DNA from: Aquisalimonas sp.
Lineage (GTDB): Bacteria; Pseudomonadota; Gammaproteobacteria; Nitrococcales; Aquisalimonadaceae
Reading direction: 5' to 3'
Length of the DNA stretch: 34,471 nucleotides
Assembly: GCF_007120195.1 (NCBI RefSeq)
Contig: NZ_SKOG01000218.1
Span: 1-34,471 of the forward strand
This document shows, one piece after another, positions 23,847 through 31,931 of the stretch. The notes under the pieces are model-generated. The model was not told where the DNA came from. It saw nothing but the letters and a program-made list of their open reading frames with translations, and searched no databases. The translations under genes and the position numbers were made by a program. Each line of letters begins with the position of its first letter. Positions within the stretch are counted from its first letter, which is position 1.

Positions 23847-24998
23847 ATGGATTTCTCTCTGACCGACGAACAACGTATGCTCCAGGACACGGTGGAGCGC
23901 CTGGTGCAGGACCAGTACGGGTTCGAGCAGCGACACAGCTACATGCAGGCCGAGGAGGGCTTTACCCGCGAGATGTGGCATCAGCTCGCCGAGCTCGGCC
24001 TGCTGGGCGTGCCCTTTTCCGAGGAGCTTGGCGGCTTCGGCGGCGGACCGGTGGAGACGATGCTGGTCATGGAAGCCTTTGGCAAAGGCCTCGTGCTGGA
24101 GCCTTACGTGGCCTCCATTGTCACCGCGGGCCAGCTGATCGGTGATTCCGGCAGCGACGCCCAGAAAGAGGCCATACTGGAGCCGCTCATCAGTGGCGAG
24201 CTCCTACTCGCTTTCGCCCACGGCGAGCCGGACAACCGCTACAGCGACACCCAGGTGAGCAGCCGCGCGGAACGCTCCTCCGGCGGCTATGTCCTCAGCG
24301 GCCACAAGGCTGTCGTGCTGCACGGCGACAGCGCCGACAAGCTGGTGGTCAGTGCCCGCACCGGCGGCGACACCATGGACGCCGACGGTATCAGCCTGTT
24401 CCTGATCGACGCCACGGCCCAGGGCGTCAGCATCCAGGGCTACCCCACCATCGACGGCCTGCACGCCGCTGAAGTCCGCCTGGACCGCGTACAGGTGGGC
24501 GAAGACGCACTGATCGGACAAGACGGCAAGGCGGCTGACCTGATCGAGCTCACCCAGGACCGCGGCGCCTTCGCCGTGTGTGCCGAGGCCGTGGGCGCCA
24601 TGACCGTCGCCTGCGACCTGACCCTCGACTACCTCAAGCAGCGCAAACAGTTCGGCGTGGCCATCGGCACCTTCCAGTCGGTGCAGCACCGCATGGTGGA
24701 AATGCGCATGGAGCTGGAACAGGCCCGCTCGGCCACCATGAAAGCCGCGGCCAAGCTCGCCGGCAACGACGTTGCCGAACGCCGGCGCGCCGTCTCAACG
24801 GCCAAGAACCAGGTGGGCAGGGGCGGGCGCTTCGTCTCCGAGCAGTCCATCCAGCTGCACGGCGGTATTGGCATGACGGAAGAGTACAACCTCGCCCACT
24901 ACGCCAAGCGCATCGCCATGATCGACAATCAGTTCGGGGACGCCGACGCGCACCTGGACCGCTTCTCGAGCCACATGACGGTGCCGAAGGAGCTTTGA
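23847..24998 (+). CDS. acyl-CoA dehydrogenase, PimD-like small subunit
   Basis: A 383-residue acyl-CoA dehydrogenase. It starts MDFSLTDEQRMLQDTVERLV, has a shorter, less conserved middle domain (LLAFAHGEPDNRYSDT instead of the usual TEPxAGSD) and a C-terminal domain with KQRKQFGVAIGTFQSVQH and QLHGGIGMTEEY. The altered middle loop and missing EGT motif fit the partner chain of a heteromeric dehydrogenase with the preceding gene, as in pimeloyl-CoA dehydrogenase or the mycobacterial steroid side-chain enzymes. GGAG lies nine bases before the ATG. Which chain holds the catalytic base is not clear from sequence. Confidence 0.87.
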   Translation: MDFSLTDEQRMLQDTVERLVQDQYGFEQRHSYMQAEEGFTREMWHQLAELGLLGVPFSEELGGFGGGPVETMLVMEAFGKGLVLEPYVASIVTAGQLIGDSGSDAQKEAILEPLISGELLLAFAHGEPDNRYSDTQVSSRAERSSGGYVLSGHKAVVLHGDSADKLVVSARTGGDTMDADGISLFLIDATAQGVSIQGYPTIDGLHAAEVRLDRVQVGEDALIGQDGKAADLIELTQDRGAFAVCAEAVGAMTVACDLTLDYLKQRKQFGVAIGTFQSVQHRMVEMRMELEQARSATMKAAAKLAGNDVAERRRAVSTAKNQVGRGGRFVSEQSIQLHGGIGMTEEYNLAHYAKRIAMIDNQFGDADAHLDRFSSHMTVPKEL

Positions 24999-25007
24999 GG
25001 CCGCTGA

Positions 25008-25034
25008 CTGCCCGGGGCGTTCCACTCCGGGCAG
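25008..25034 (+). terminator. hairpin after the paired dehydrogenase genes
   Basis: CTGCCCGG and CCGGGCAG form an eight-base-pair stem ten bases after the stop at 24998. There is no T-run, so a terminator role is uncertain; the next gene begins 110 bases later. Confidence 0.3.
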
Positions 25035-25144
25035 CGACTGCACGGGGCCCGGGACCACTCGGGCCAGGGCCATCCGGCACCGTGGGTAAACAATGGCACG
25101 ACCGTGCCCAACGATTTTCTCATCAACCAGCGACGGCAGCCATC

Positions 25145-26950
25145 ATGGACAGCCCTATCGTCAACCGCCGCGACTTGGACTTTCTACTCTACGAACTGCT
25201 CCATGTGGAGCAGCTCACCGCGCGCGAGCGCTACGCCGAGCACAGCCGCGAGACCTTCGACGCCGCGATCGAGACGGCCCACCGCGTGGCCGTGGACTAC
25301 CTCTACCCGCATAACCGCAAGGCCGACCTCAACGAACCCGAATTCGACGGCCAGCGCGTGACCACCATTCCCGAGGTCAAGCAGGCCCTGGCTATCTACT
25401 GCGACACCGGCCTCATCGCCGCCGGCCAGGACTTCGAGCGCGGCGGCATGCAACTGCCGGCCACCGTCGCCCAGGCCTGCACCGCCATTGCCAAAGGCGC
25501 CAACGTCGGCACCTTCGGCTACATCGGGCTCACCGTGGCCGCCACCAACCTGATCCTCGCCCACGGCAGCGACGAGCAGATCGAGCGCTACACCCCGCAC
25601 ATGCTGAGCGGGCGCTTCTTCGGCACCATGTGCCTGAGCGAGCCCCAGGCCGGCTCCTCCCTGGGTGACCTGCGCACCCGGGCAACACCGCAGGCGGATG
25701 GCACCTACCGCATCCAGGGGAACAAGATCTTCATCTCGGGCGGCGACCACGAGCTCTCCGAGAACATCGTGCATATGGTGCTGGCGCGGTTGCCCGACGC
25801 GCCAGCCGGGGTCAAGGGTATCTCACTGTTCATCGTGCCCAAGTACCTGGTTCACGACGACGGCTCCCTGGGGCGCCGCAACGACGTGCAACTCGCCGGG
25901 CTTATCCATAAGATGGGCTACCGTGGCACCACCTCCACCATGCTCAACTTCGGTGAGAACGACGACTGCGTGGGCTATCTGGTGGGCAAACCCGGCGACG
26001 GCCTCAAGTGCATGTTCCACATGATGAACGAGGCCCGCATCGGCGTCGGCCTCGGGGCCGTCATGCTCGGCTACGGCGGCTATCTTCACGCCCGCAACTA
26101 CGCCATGGAGCGCCGCCAGGGCCGGGCTCCCGGCGACAAGGACCCCACCTCGCCACAACGGCTGCTCGTCGAGCACACGGATGTGCGCCGCATGCTCCTG
26201 GCGCAGAAGAGCTACGTGGAAGGCGGACTCGCCCTGGGGCTGTACTGTGCCACCCTGGTGGACGACGAGCGCACCCATCCGGATGCATCGGTGCGTGGGG
26301 ATGCCGCCCGGAAACTGGCGATCCTCACTCCCATCATCAAGTCCTGGCCGTCGGATTACTGCCTGCGGGCCAACGACCTGGCGATCCAGGTCCTAGGAGG
26401 CTATGGCTACACCCGGGAATACCCGGTGGAGCAGTATTACCGGGACAACCGCCTGAACCCGATCCACGAGGGCACCCATGGCATCCAGGCCATGGACCTG
26501 CTGGGCCGCAAGGTACGCCAGGAAGACGGGGCGGCGTTCCGCTGCCTGATCGATACCATGCGCGCGAGCGCCGATGCCGTGGACGAGAACGGCCCAGCAT
26601 CCATGGCCGGCCACGCCGCCGCGCTGCGACGCGCCCTGGACACCCTGTGCGACACTACCCAGGCCCTGGGCACGGTCGCCGCGACGGGCGATCAAGAGCG
26701 CTACCTGGCCAATGCCAGCTACTATCTGGACATGACCGGCCACATCGTCATGGCATGGCTATGGCTGCGCCAGGGCGCCACCGCGGCCGGGGCCGACGCG
26801 GCAACGGACGAAGACCAGGCGTTCTACCTGGGTAAATTGGCCGCTTGCCGCTACTTCTTCCACGTCGAACTGCCCAAGATCTACCACCTGGCGGAGCTGC
26901 TCCGCCAGGTGGAAGACACGCCACTGACCACCGATCCCGCCTGGCTATGA
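25145..26950 (+). CDS. large acyl-CoA dehydrogenase, DmdC-like
   Basis: A 601-residue acyl-CoA dehydrogenase of the long type that carries an extra C-terminal domain, as in 3-methylmercaptopropionyl-CoA dehydrogenase (DmdC) and AidB relatives. The core shows the FAD loop MCLSEPQAGSSLGDLRT, GNKIFISGG, and the catalytic glutamate E442 in NPIHEGTHGIQAMDLLGRK. Residues about 460-601 form the helical extension. The true substrate is uncertain: most members annotated DmdC are unproven and may act on ordinary acyl-CoAs. The ATG at 25145 is chosen by the family N-terminus; the open frame extends far upstream in antisense-like low-quality sequence. The ribosome site is weak. Confidence 0.88.
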   Translation: MDSPIVNRRDLDFLLYELLHVEQLTARERYAEHSRETFDAAIETAHRVAVDYLYPHNRKADLNEPEFDGQRVTTIPEVKQALAIYCDTGLIAAGQDFERGGMQLPATVAQACTAIAKGANVGTFGYIGLTVAATNLILAHGSDEQIERYTPHMLSGRFFGTMCLSEPQAGSSLGDLRTRATPQADGTYRIQGNKIFISGGDHELSENIVHMVLARLPDAPAGVKGISLFIVPKYLVHDDGSLGRRNDVQLAGLIHKMGYRGTTSTMLNFGENDDCVGYLVGKPGDGLKCMFHMMNEARIGVGLGAVMLGYGGYLHARNYAMERRQGRAPGDKDPTSPQRLLVEHTDVRRMLLAQKSYVEGGLALGLYCATLVDDERTHPDASVRGDAARKLAILTPIIKSWPSDYCLRANDLAIQVLGGYGYTREYPVEQYYRDNRLNPIHEGTHGIQAMDLLGRKVRQEDGAAFRCLIDTMRASADAVDENGPASMAGHAAALRRALDTLCDTTQALGTVAATGDQERYLANASYYLDMTGHIVMAWLWLRQGATAAGADAATDEDQAFYLGKLAACRYFFHVELPKIYHLAELLRQVEDTPLTTDPAWL

Positions 26951-26978
26951 CCGCGCAGGCCAACGAGGACACAAGACC

Positions 26979-27743
26979 ATGGACATAAAGACCGACGATC
27001 CCGCCCTCAAGCAGGATTTCGAGCAAATGAACGAATGGGACGTGCGCGTCCAGCTCGCAGCGGCCTACCGCTTGGTGGCCCATTTCGGCTGGGACGATCT
27101 CATCTTCACGCACCTCTCCTGCCGCGTCCCCGGGCCGGCGCATCATTTTCTGCTCAACCCCTACGGCTACCTGTTCCACGAGATCACCGCCTCCTCCCTG
27201 GTGAAAGTGGATGAAGAGGGCAATGCCGTGGACGACGACGGCAAGGGCAAGATCAACCCCGCCGGGTTCACCATCCACAGCGCCGTGCACATGGCCCGGG
27301 AGGATGCCCACGCCGTCATGCACCTGCACGAGCCCAACTGCATGGCGGTGTCCGCCCAGGAGGGCGGGCTCAAGCCCCTGAGCCAGACCGCCATGCTGTG
27401 CCAGGCCCATCTAGCCTTCCACGAGTACGAGGGCGTGGCGCTGAATCTCGACGAGCGCGAGCGCCTGATCCGGGACATGGGCGACAAGAACATCATGATG
27501 CTGTGGAACCACGGCGTGCTCACCGCCGGCGCCACGGTGCCGGAGGCGTTCATCTACCTCTACTTCTTCACCCGCGCCTGTGAGATCCAGGTCCGCGCCG
27601 GCAGCGGCCCCCATCACGTGCCTGACCAGCAGGCCATCAAGACCACGCACGAGCAAGGCCAGATGCTCGGCGCCGCCAGCAAGCTCGCCTGGCCGGGACT
27701 GATACGCATCGCCGATGAGAATTACCCGGGATTCCGGGAGTAA
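26979..27743 (+). CDS. class II aldolase / adducin family protein
   Basis: A 254-residue aldolase-II-fold protein. The zinc site is present as H115 and H117 in MHLHEPN and H178 in LWNHGV. The catalytic glutamate of fuculose-phosphate aldolase should lie four residues before H104, but that position is H100, so a normal aldol cleavage is doubtful and an adducin-like or decarboxylase-type role is possible. It is 28 bases after the large dehydrogenase gene and has GAGGA before its ATG, so it is likely co-transcribed. Its end lies two bases from the convergent patatin gene. Function is not known. Confidence 0.82.
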   Translation: MDIKTDDPALKQDFEQMNEWDVRVQLAAAYRLVAHFGWDDLIFTHLSCRVPGPAHHFLLNPYGYLFHEITASSLVKVDEEGNAVDDDGKGKINPAGFTIHSAVHMAREDAHAVMHLHEPNCMAVSAQEGGLKPLSQTAMLCQAHLAFHEYEGVALNLDERERLIRDMGDKNIMMLWNHGVLTAGATVPEAFIYLYFFTRACEIQVRAGSGPHHVPDQQAIKTTHEQGQMLGAASKLAWPGLIRIADENYPGFRE

Positions 27744-27745
27744 AT

Positions 27746-28699
27746 TTACGCCTCGAACAAATCCTTTAACGCCGGCGCCACGCGGCGGACGCTCGCCTCG
27801 CCCTCGGCGATGGCTTCGGCGGCGCGATCGAACTCAAGAAGACCGATCTGGGCGAGGCGCGGTGAGATCAGCAGGTCCGGCGGATCACCGGCCATGCGGC
27901 TGCGGGTGATGCGGTCCTGCATGATATTCAGGGAGTTCGCGGTCACCTGGAGGAGGCCGGGAGACGGCTCCATATGGCCACTGCCGATGTAGGGTACCGG
28001 GGGCATGATGAGCCAGGGTGCGTGTTCACGGATACCGGCTGCCAAGCGCTCCACCCAGTTGGGGTCGGCGCGCTGACCGCCGGCACCCACCTGCGCCACC
28101 TGAGAGCCGGCACGGCGAAAGTGGCGCCCCAACAGATCCCCGTTCAGGCTGACAGCGATGACCCGCTCAGCGCCCATGGCACGGCACAAGGACACGGGCA
28201 CTGGATTCACCAGGCCGCCGTCCACCAGCCAGCGCCCCCGCTGATAGGCCGGTGTGAAGATCCCGGGCAGGGATATGGAGGCGCGCACCGCGTGCGCCAC
28301 CGACCCTTCACGCAACCAGACCTCCAGGCCGGTATCGAGTTCCGTCGCCACGGCCCCGAACGGCAACCGCAAGTCGTCGAACTGCGGATCACCAAAGTGG
28401 TCCTGGAACGTTCTCACCAGACGCTTGCCTTCGAAAAAGCCGCCACTGGAGAAGCCAACGTCCATGTAACCGATGATGTCACGCCGGGTCATGCGTAACA
28501 CCCACCCTTCGAACCCGGACAGGGCATCCAGCCCGTAAATGGCGCCGACGATGGCGCCGACCGAAGTGCCCGCAACCAGATCCGGCTCGATATCCATCTC
28601 CGCCAGGGCCTTGATTACGCCGATATGCGCCCAGCCGCGGGCCGAGCCTCCCCCCAAGGCAAGACCGATGCGGGGCCGATCTGTGATGTTGTCCTCCAC
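27746..28699 (-). CDS. patatin-like phospholipase, RssA-like
   Basis: A 317-residue patatin-fold serine hydrolase. The oxyanion hole is GGGSARGWAHIGV (17-29), the nucleophile S46 in GTSVG, and the dyad aspartate D160 in VDGG. This is the RssA/RssA-like bacterial group, predicted to cleave acyl esters of lipids. No signal peptide or membrane helix is visible, so it is likely cytoplasmic. GTG at 28699 is chosen as start because GAGGAAG lies just upstream and the family begins close by; ATGs at 28759 and 28744 lie further out with weaker support. Confidence 0.88.
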   Translation of the reverse strand: MEDNITDRPRIGLALGGGSARGWAHIGVIKALAEMDIEPDLVAGTSVGAIVGAIYGLDALSGFEGWVLRMTRRDIIGYMDVGFSSGGFFEGKRLVRTFQDHFGDPQFDDLRLPFGAVATELDTGLEVWLREGSVAHAVRASISLPGIFTPAYQRGRWLVDGGLVNPVPVSLCRAMGAERVIAVSLNGDLLGRHFRRAGSQVAQVGAGGQRADPNWVERLAAGIREHAPWLIMPPVPYIGSGHMEPSPGLLQVTANSLNIMQDRITRSRMAGDPPDLLISPRLAQIGLLEFDRAAEAIAEGEASVRRVAPALKDLFEA

Positions 28700-28809
28700 G
28701 GGAATGCTTCCTCGTCCTGGTTGCCGAGGCCACACCAACAGCATAGTGGCATCACACACTCGCCGGGCAACGCGTCACGCGGCTGCCGCGTAACCGCTCC
28801 CCCAGGTCG

Positions 28810-29283
28810 TCAAACCTCGGGGCTATGCGGCGGCGTATGTGTCCCGGTCAGCTGGGCGAAGATCACGCCGCCCGCAGCACCCCCCAGCGCCATCAGCGCC
28901 ATACCTAAGGGGCTGCGCGCCGCGGCGACTATGGTCACAGGCAAGACTGCCGCCATGAGGACCAGTGCGCACATGACACCGACCCCGCCGGCGAGGAAAT
29001 AGACCCCCATACGCGCTTCCGGCATCCGCCGCGCCAGCAGGGCAGCCACAGGAAATGCGATCAGCAGGGCCGCAGCCACGACCACCGCCCACAGAGGCGC
29101 AAAACCCACAAGATCCTGCAGGGTAACGCTAATCCACTGCCTGGGCGTCACCTCCACGCCCAACGAGACGATGGCCGCCATGTTGAACTGGCTCTGGACC
29201 ACCGACCCCAGCGCCGCAGCCGCCAGGACAGCGGCGAGCCAGGCCATAACGAGCCGTGCGGGTGAGGTCGATTCACGCATCAT
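28810..29283 (-). CDS. small membrane protein of unknown function
   Basis: A 157-residue protein with four predicted hydrophobic segments: residues about 12-30, 60-82, 92-118 and 124-143. I do not recognise a family or catalytic motif. It begins with tandem ATGs (29283, 29280), with a GTG two codons upstream; none has a clear ribosome site. It is divergent from the sugar dehydrogenase gene with about 66 bases between them, and upstream of the patatin gene on the same strand by about 110 bases. The pattern of hydrophobic segments and codon usage make it look like a real gene. Confidence 0.6.
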   Translation of the reverse strand: MMRESTSPARLVMAWLAAVLAAAALGSVVQSQFNMAAIVSLGVEVTPRQWISVTLQDLVGFAPLWAVVVAAALLIAFPVAALLARRMPEARMGVYFLAGGVGVMCALVLMAAVLPVTIVAAARSPLGMALMALGGAAGGVIFAQLTGTHTPPHSPEV

Positions 29284-29349
29284 GCACACAGAGTCAACAG
29301 TATGCTGCTATGGTGTCAAATCCTGAGATCAGGGAATTGGGCAGAATCC

Positions 29350-30462
29350 ATGACCAGAGAGACCATGGCGCTCCTTACGGCGACACTGGGGTTGACTTTA
29401 AGCGCCGCACTGCTGGCCGATGACATCCATCACACCCGCGAGGTCATCGCCGACGACCTGGAACACCCCTGGTCACTGGCCTTCCTGCCGGACGGCCGCA
29501 AGCTGGTAACGGAACGGGTCGGCCGCCTGCGGGTGATCGACGATGGCAGGCTGCTCGACGAGCCGGTGGCGGGCCTGCCCGACGTTTATGTGCGCAATCA
29601 GGGTGGTCTATTTGAGGTCGCGCCTCACCCGGACTGGGAAGTCACCGGCTGGATCTACCTGACATTTGCTCACGGCACCGACCGCGCCAATACCCTGCGC
29701 GTGATCCGCGGCCGCCTGGAGGACCACCGGCTGGAGGATGTGGAGATCATCTTCACCGCTGAGCCCGAGCGCGACACGCCCGTGCACTTCGGCGGCCGGC
29801 TGCTGTTCCTTCCGGATGACACCCTGCTCATCACCCTGGGCGACGGGTTTGACTACCGTGAGCGGGCGCAGAAGCTCGACAGTCATATCGGCACCATTGC
29901 CCGGGTGATGCGCGACGGCGAGGTGCCAGCGGACAATCCCTTTGTGAATGCCCCCGACGCGCTCCCGGAGATTTTCAGCTACGGGCACCGCAACGTGCAG
30001 GGCGTCGTCCGCGATCCGGACACCGGGCTTCTCTGGGCCCTTGACCACGGCCCGCGGGGCGGCGACGAACTGAACATCCTCTCACCGGGCAGCAACCACG
30101 GCTGGCCAGTGGCGACCCACGGGGTGGATTACTCGGGCGCCCGCATCACACCCCACCAGACCCTGCCGGACATGGAGGACCCGATCCACGTCTGGACCCC
30201 CGCAATCGCTCCGGCGGGCATGGCGCAGTACCGTGGCGACGCGTTTCCGGAGCTGCAGGGGGACCTGCTCATCGCCGGTCTCGTCGCCCGTAGCGTGATC
30301 CGGGTGCGTCTGGACGGCACCGCAGTGGCGGGCACCAGCCGCTTGTTCGAGGACCTCGACCGGCGCATGCGCGACGTGCGCGTGGGCCCGGACGGCGCGC
30401 TCTACCTGCTGACCGACCACGCCGACGGTGAGCTCATCCGCATCACCCCTGCCGCCGACTGA
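29350..30462 (+). CDS. PQQ-dependent aldose sugar dehydrogenase (soluble GDH-like)
   Basis: A 370-residue periplasmic beta-propeller dehydrogenase of the GSDH/YliI family, oxidising aldose sugars with pyrroloquinoline quinone. A signal peptide covers about residues 1-23 (SAALLA). The core shows HPWSLAFLPDG, RVGRLRVID, ITLGDGFDYRERAQ, YGHRNVQG (histidine and arginine of the active site) and the cofactor-binding DHGPRGGDELN. No PQQ synthesis genes are in the window, so cofactor supply is unknown. ATG 29350 is used; ATG 29365 is possible and would still leave a signal peptide. It is transcribed away from the patatin and membrane protein genes. Confidence 0.88.
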   Translation: MTRETMALLTATLGLTLSAALLADDIHHTREVIADDLEHPWSLAFLPDGRKLVTERVGRLRVIDDGRLLDEPVAGLPDVYVRNQGGLFEVAPHPDWEVTGWIYLTFAHGTDRANTLRVIRGRLEDHRLEDVEIIFTAEPERDTPVHFGGRLLFLPDDTLLITLGDGFDYRERAQKLDSHIGTIARVMRDGEVPADNPFVNAPDALPEIFSYGHRNVQGVVRDPDTGLLWALDHGPRGGDELNILSPGSNHGWPVATHGVDYSGARITPHQTLPDMEDPIHVWTPAIAPAGMAQYRGDAFPELQGDLLIAGLVARSVIRVRLDGTAVAGTSRLFEDLDRRMRDVRVGPDGALYLLTDHADGELIRITPAAD

Positions 30463-30469
30463 TCCCATC

Positions 30470-30625
30470 GGCTCCGCACGCGGCGCCCCCCACCCCAGCG
30501 ACGCCGATCGGCGCGTCACCCGGCGACTGAAGGAGGCGTTGAGGCTGCTGGAGCTGCTGGTCATCGATCACATCGTGGTCGGGAGCGAAGGGTGCGAGTC
30601 ATCCGCTGAGTTATCGAACGGAACG
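30470..30625 (+). pseudogene. C-terminal fragment of a RadC-family protein
   Basis: In the frame of the codon at 30482 the sequence reads PHPSDADRRVTRRLKEAL, then LLVIDHIVVG and GCESSAE, which matches the end of RadC (JAB/MPN domain: HPSG-x-DxxxTxxLxEA-x-LDHxIxG). Everything before it, including the catalytic HxH motif, is missing, and the reading frame joins the sugar dehydrogenase stop region. It is a remnant. RadC-type genes are common in mobile islands, so the fragment marks a former island edge. Confidence 0.7.
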
Positions 30626-30671
30626 CACGACGCGATCACCCCTTAAGGTCAGGTATTGGCTCTTGCACGGA

Positions 30672-30698
30672 TGCATGCAAAAGTTGAAAATGTATGCA
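30672..30698 (+). promoter_or_regulatory. inverted repeat upstream of the toxin-antitoxin operon
   Basis: TGCATGCA (30672-30679) and TGTATGCA (30691-30698) form an imperfect eight-base inverted repeat separated by 11 bases, 25 bases before the antitoxin start. FitA and VapB antitoxins bind such repeats to repress their operons. A TTGCAC at 30663-30668 may be a -35 box; no convincing -10 was found. Confidence 0.45.
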
Positions 30699-30723
30699 TT
30701 GAATGCGACGAGAGACAGTGAAC

Positions 30724-30978
30724 ATGGCCATGCTGACGGTACGCAACCTACCCGATGAGGTACACCGTGCCCTTCGCGTGCGGGCCGCCCAACACGGTCA
30801 CAGCATGGAAGCGGAGGTCCGAGAGATCCTGGAAGCCGCTGTATCGCCGGAAGGCCGGATAAAGCTGGGCTCTCTGCTGGCCGACATCGGCCGTCAGGCC
30901 CGGCTGACCGATGATGAGTTCGCTGTTTTCGGGGAGGTCCGCGACAAGACTCCGGCATGCCCGTTGAACTTTGAATGA
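30724..30978 (+). CDS. FitA/VapB-type ribbon-helix-helix antitoxin
   Basis: An 84-residue antitoxin. The N-terminal ribbon-helix-helix motif is MAMLTVRNLPDEVHRALRVR with AAQHGHSMEAEVREILEAAV following, as in FitA and plasmid stability proteins; the C-terminal part would block the toxin active site. The stop TGA overlaps the toxin ATG. ATG 30724 gives MAML; a second ATG at 30730 is in frame, and seven upstream codons are rejected. The overlap ensures co-translation, and the operon is likely autorepressed through the inverted repeat upstream. Confidence 0.87.
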   Translation: MAMLTVRNLPDEVHRALRVRAAQHGHSMEAEVREILEAAVSPEGRIKLGSLLADIGRQARLTDDEFAVFGEVRDKTPACPLNFE

Positions 30979-31394
30979 TGCTGCTCGACACCAACGTCAT
31001 CTCCGAACCACTGCGCTGGGAGCCGGAGCCTCGCGTCATCGAGTGGATCGATGCTCAGCCCCTGGAAACCGTTTTTCTCTCGGCCATCACCGTGGCTGAA
31101 CTGCGGGCTGGCGTCGCGCTGCTACCGGCTGGAAAGCGCCAGGCTGGACTGCAGGAGAATCTGGAGAAACGGGTGTTGCCCCTCTTCGCCGGGCGCGTAC
31201 TCTCATTCGACCTGGCCTGTACCCGGGCCTACGCGGAGTCGATTGCCAGGGCTCGCAAGGCGGGATTCGCTATTGCAGCATCTGATGGCTATATCGCGGC
31301 CATTGCGGCTACCAATGGGTTATCCGTGGCAACGCGAGACACCAACCCGTTCGAGGCCGCAGGTATAGCGGTGGTCAATCCTTGGAGCAGCTAG
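30975..31394 (+). CDS. FitB/VapC-type PIN-domain toxin
   Basis: A 139-residue PIN-domain ribonuclease toxin. The acidic metal site is complete: D5 in LLDTNVISE, E42 in ITVAELRAG, D104 in AASDGYIAAIA and D122 in RDTNPFEAAG. The LDTNVISE opening and the closing VVNPW are typical of FitB. Its start overlaps the antitoxin stop (ATGA). With all residues present it is probably active, restrained by the antitoxin. It sits between two broken genes, so the pair may be the stable remains of a mobile island. Confidence 0.9.
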   Translation: MMLLDTNVISEPLRWEPEPRVIEWIDAQPLETVFLSAITVAELRAGVALLPAGKRQAGLQENLEKRVLPLFAGRVLSFDLACTRAYAESIARARKAGFAIAASDGYIAAIAATNGLSVATRDTNPFEAAGIAVVNPWSS

Positions 31395-31447
31395 CGTCCT
31401 GTAACCGACTTCCCGGCCGAACCGCTTAGCGACAATGACCGCGGTAA

Positions 31448-31726
31448 CTCATAATCCCCCGTGCCTTCACACCCGGCCGCGACCACTACTTTCTGCTGGA
31501 CCCACGCGGCACGGGCAAGACGTCGTGATGTGCACAGCAGTACCCCGAGGCCTTGCGGATCGACCTGCTGGACCCTGCCGTACTACGCACGTATTCCGCC
31601 CGTCCCGAGTACCTCAAGGAGGTCGTCACGGCAAACTCCTCCCGGAAGCACATCGTCATTGACGAGATTCAGAAGCTCCCGGAACTGCTGGAAGTCGTGC
31701 ACCTGCTCATCGAGTGCAAAACCTGA
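31448..31726 (+). pseudogene. AAA ATPase (DUF4143-type) N-terminal fragment with a nonsense codon
   Basis: One frame reads PRAFTPGRDHYFLLDPRGTGKTS, then an in-frame TGA at 31526-31528, then QQYPEALRIDLLDP, EYLKEVV and HIVIDEIQKLPELLEVVHLLIE to a stop at 31724. This is the start of the AAA_14/DUF4143 ATP-binding family, including a Walker A (RGTGKTS) and Walker B (HIVIDEIQ). The TGA replaces a residue after the Walker A where family members often have Trp. About 85 codons remain of a roughly 400-residue protein, and no start codon is clear. It is a broken gene. Confidence 0.8.
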
Positions 31727-31931
31727 CAATAGTTTCTGAGAGCTGTGTTAAAGGCGGGGGAAGGCGTCGTCAGCTGATACCGGACGTTACTATTTGGGGT
31801 GAGCGCCGGCTCTCCGAGGGGCCACGGCACTGGTGGGTGTCCCGCGATACGTACTTTCCGGCCTATTCGGGATGCGATTGGAGGAGGTGAAAAGGACCGA
31901 GCCCCCTCCGCCGACCACATCCCAAGAGGCG
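31727..31931. other. unassigned sequence inside the scar region
   Basis: Between the ATPase remnant and the channel gene no reading frame on either strand resembled a known family and no clear repeat was found. Together with 31395-31447 it forms the non-coding part of a 537-base stretch without an intact gene. Confidence 0.4.

Noticed and set aside
31391-31402. GCGTCCTGTAAC after the toxin gene, resembling the repeat end at position 1
   Set aside because: Only a short core matches and no inverted partner was found nearby.
31526-31528. In-frame TGA in the ATPase remnant as a possible selenocysteine codon
   Set aside because: No selenoprotein family fits, no hairpin of the right kind was seen after it and the gene is also truncated.
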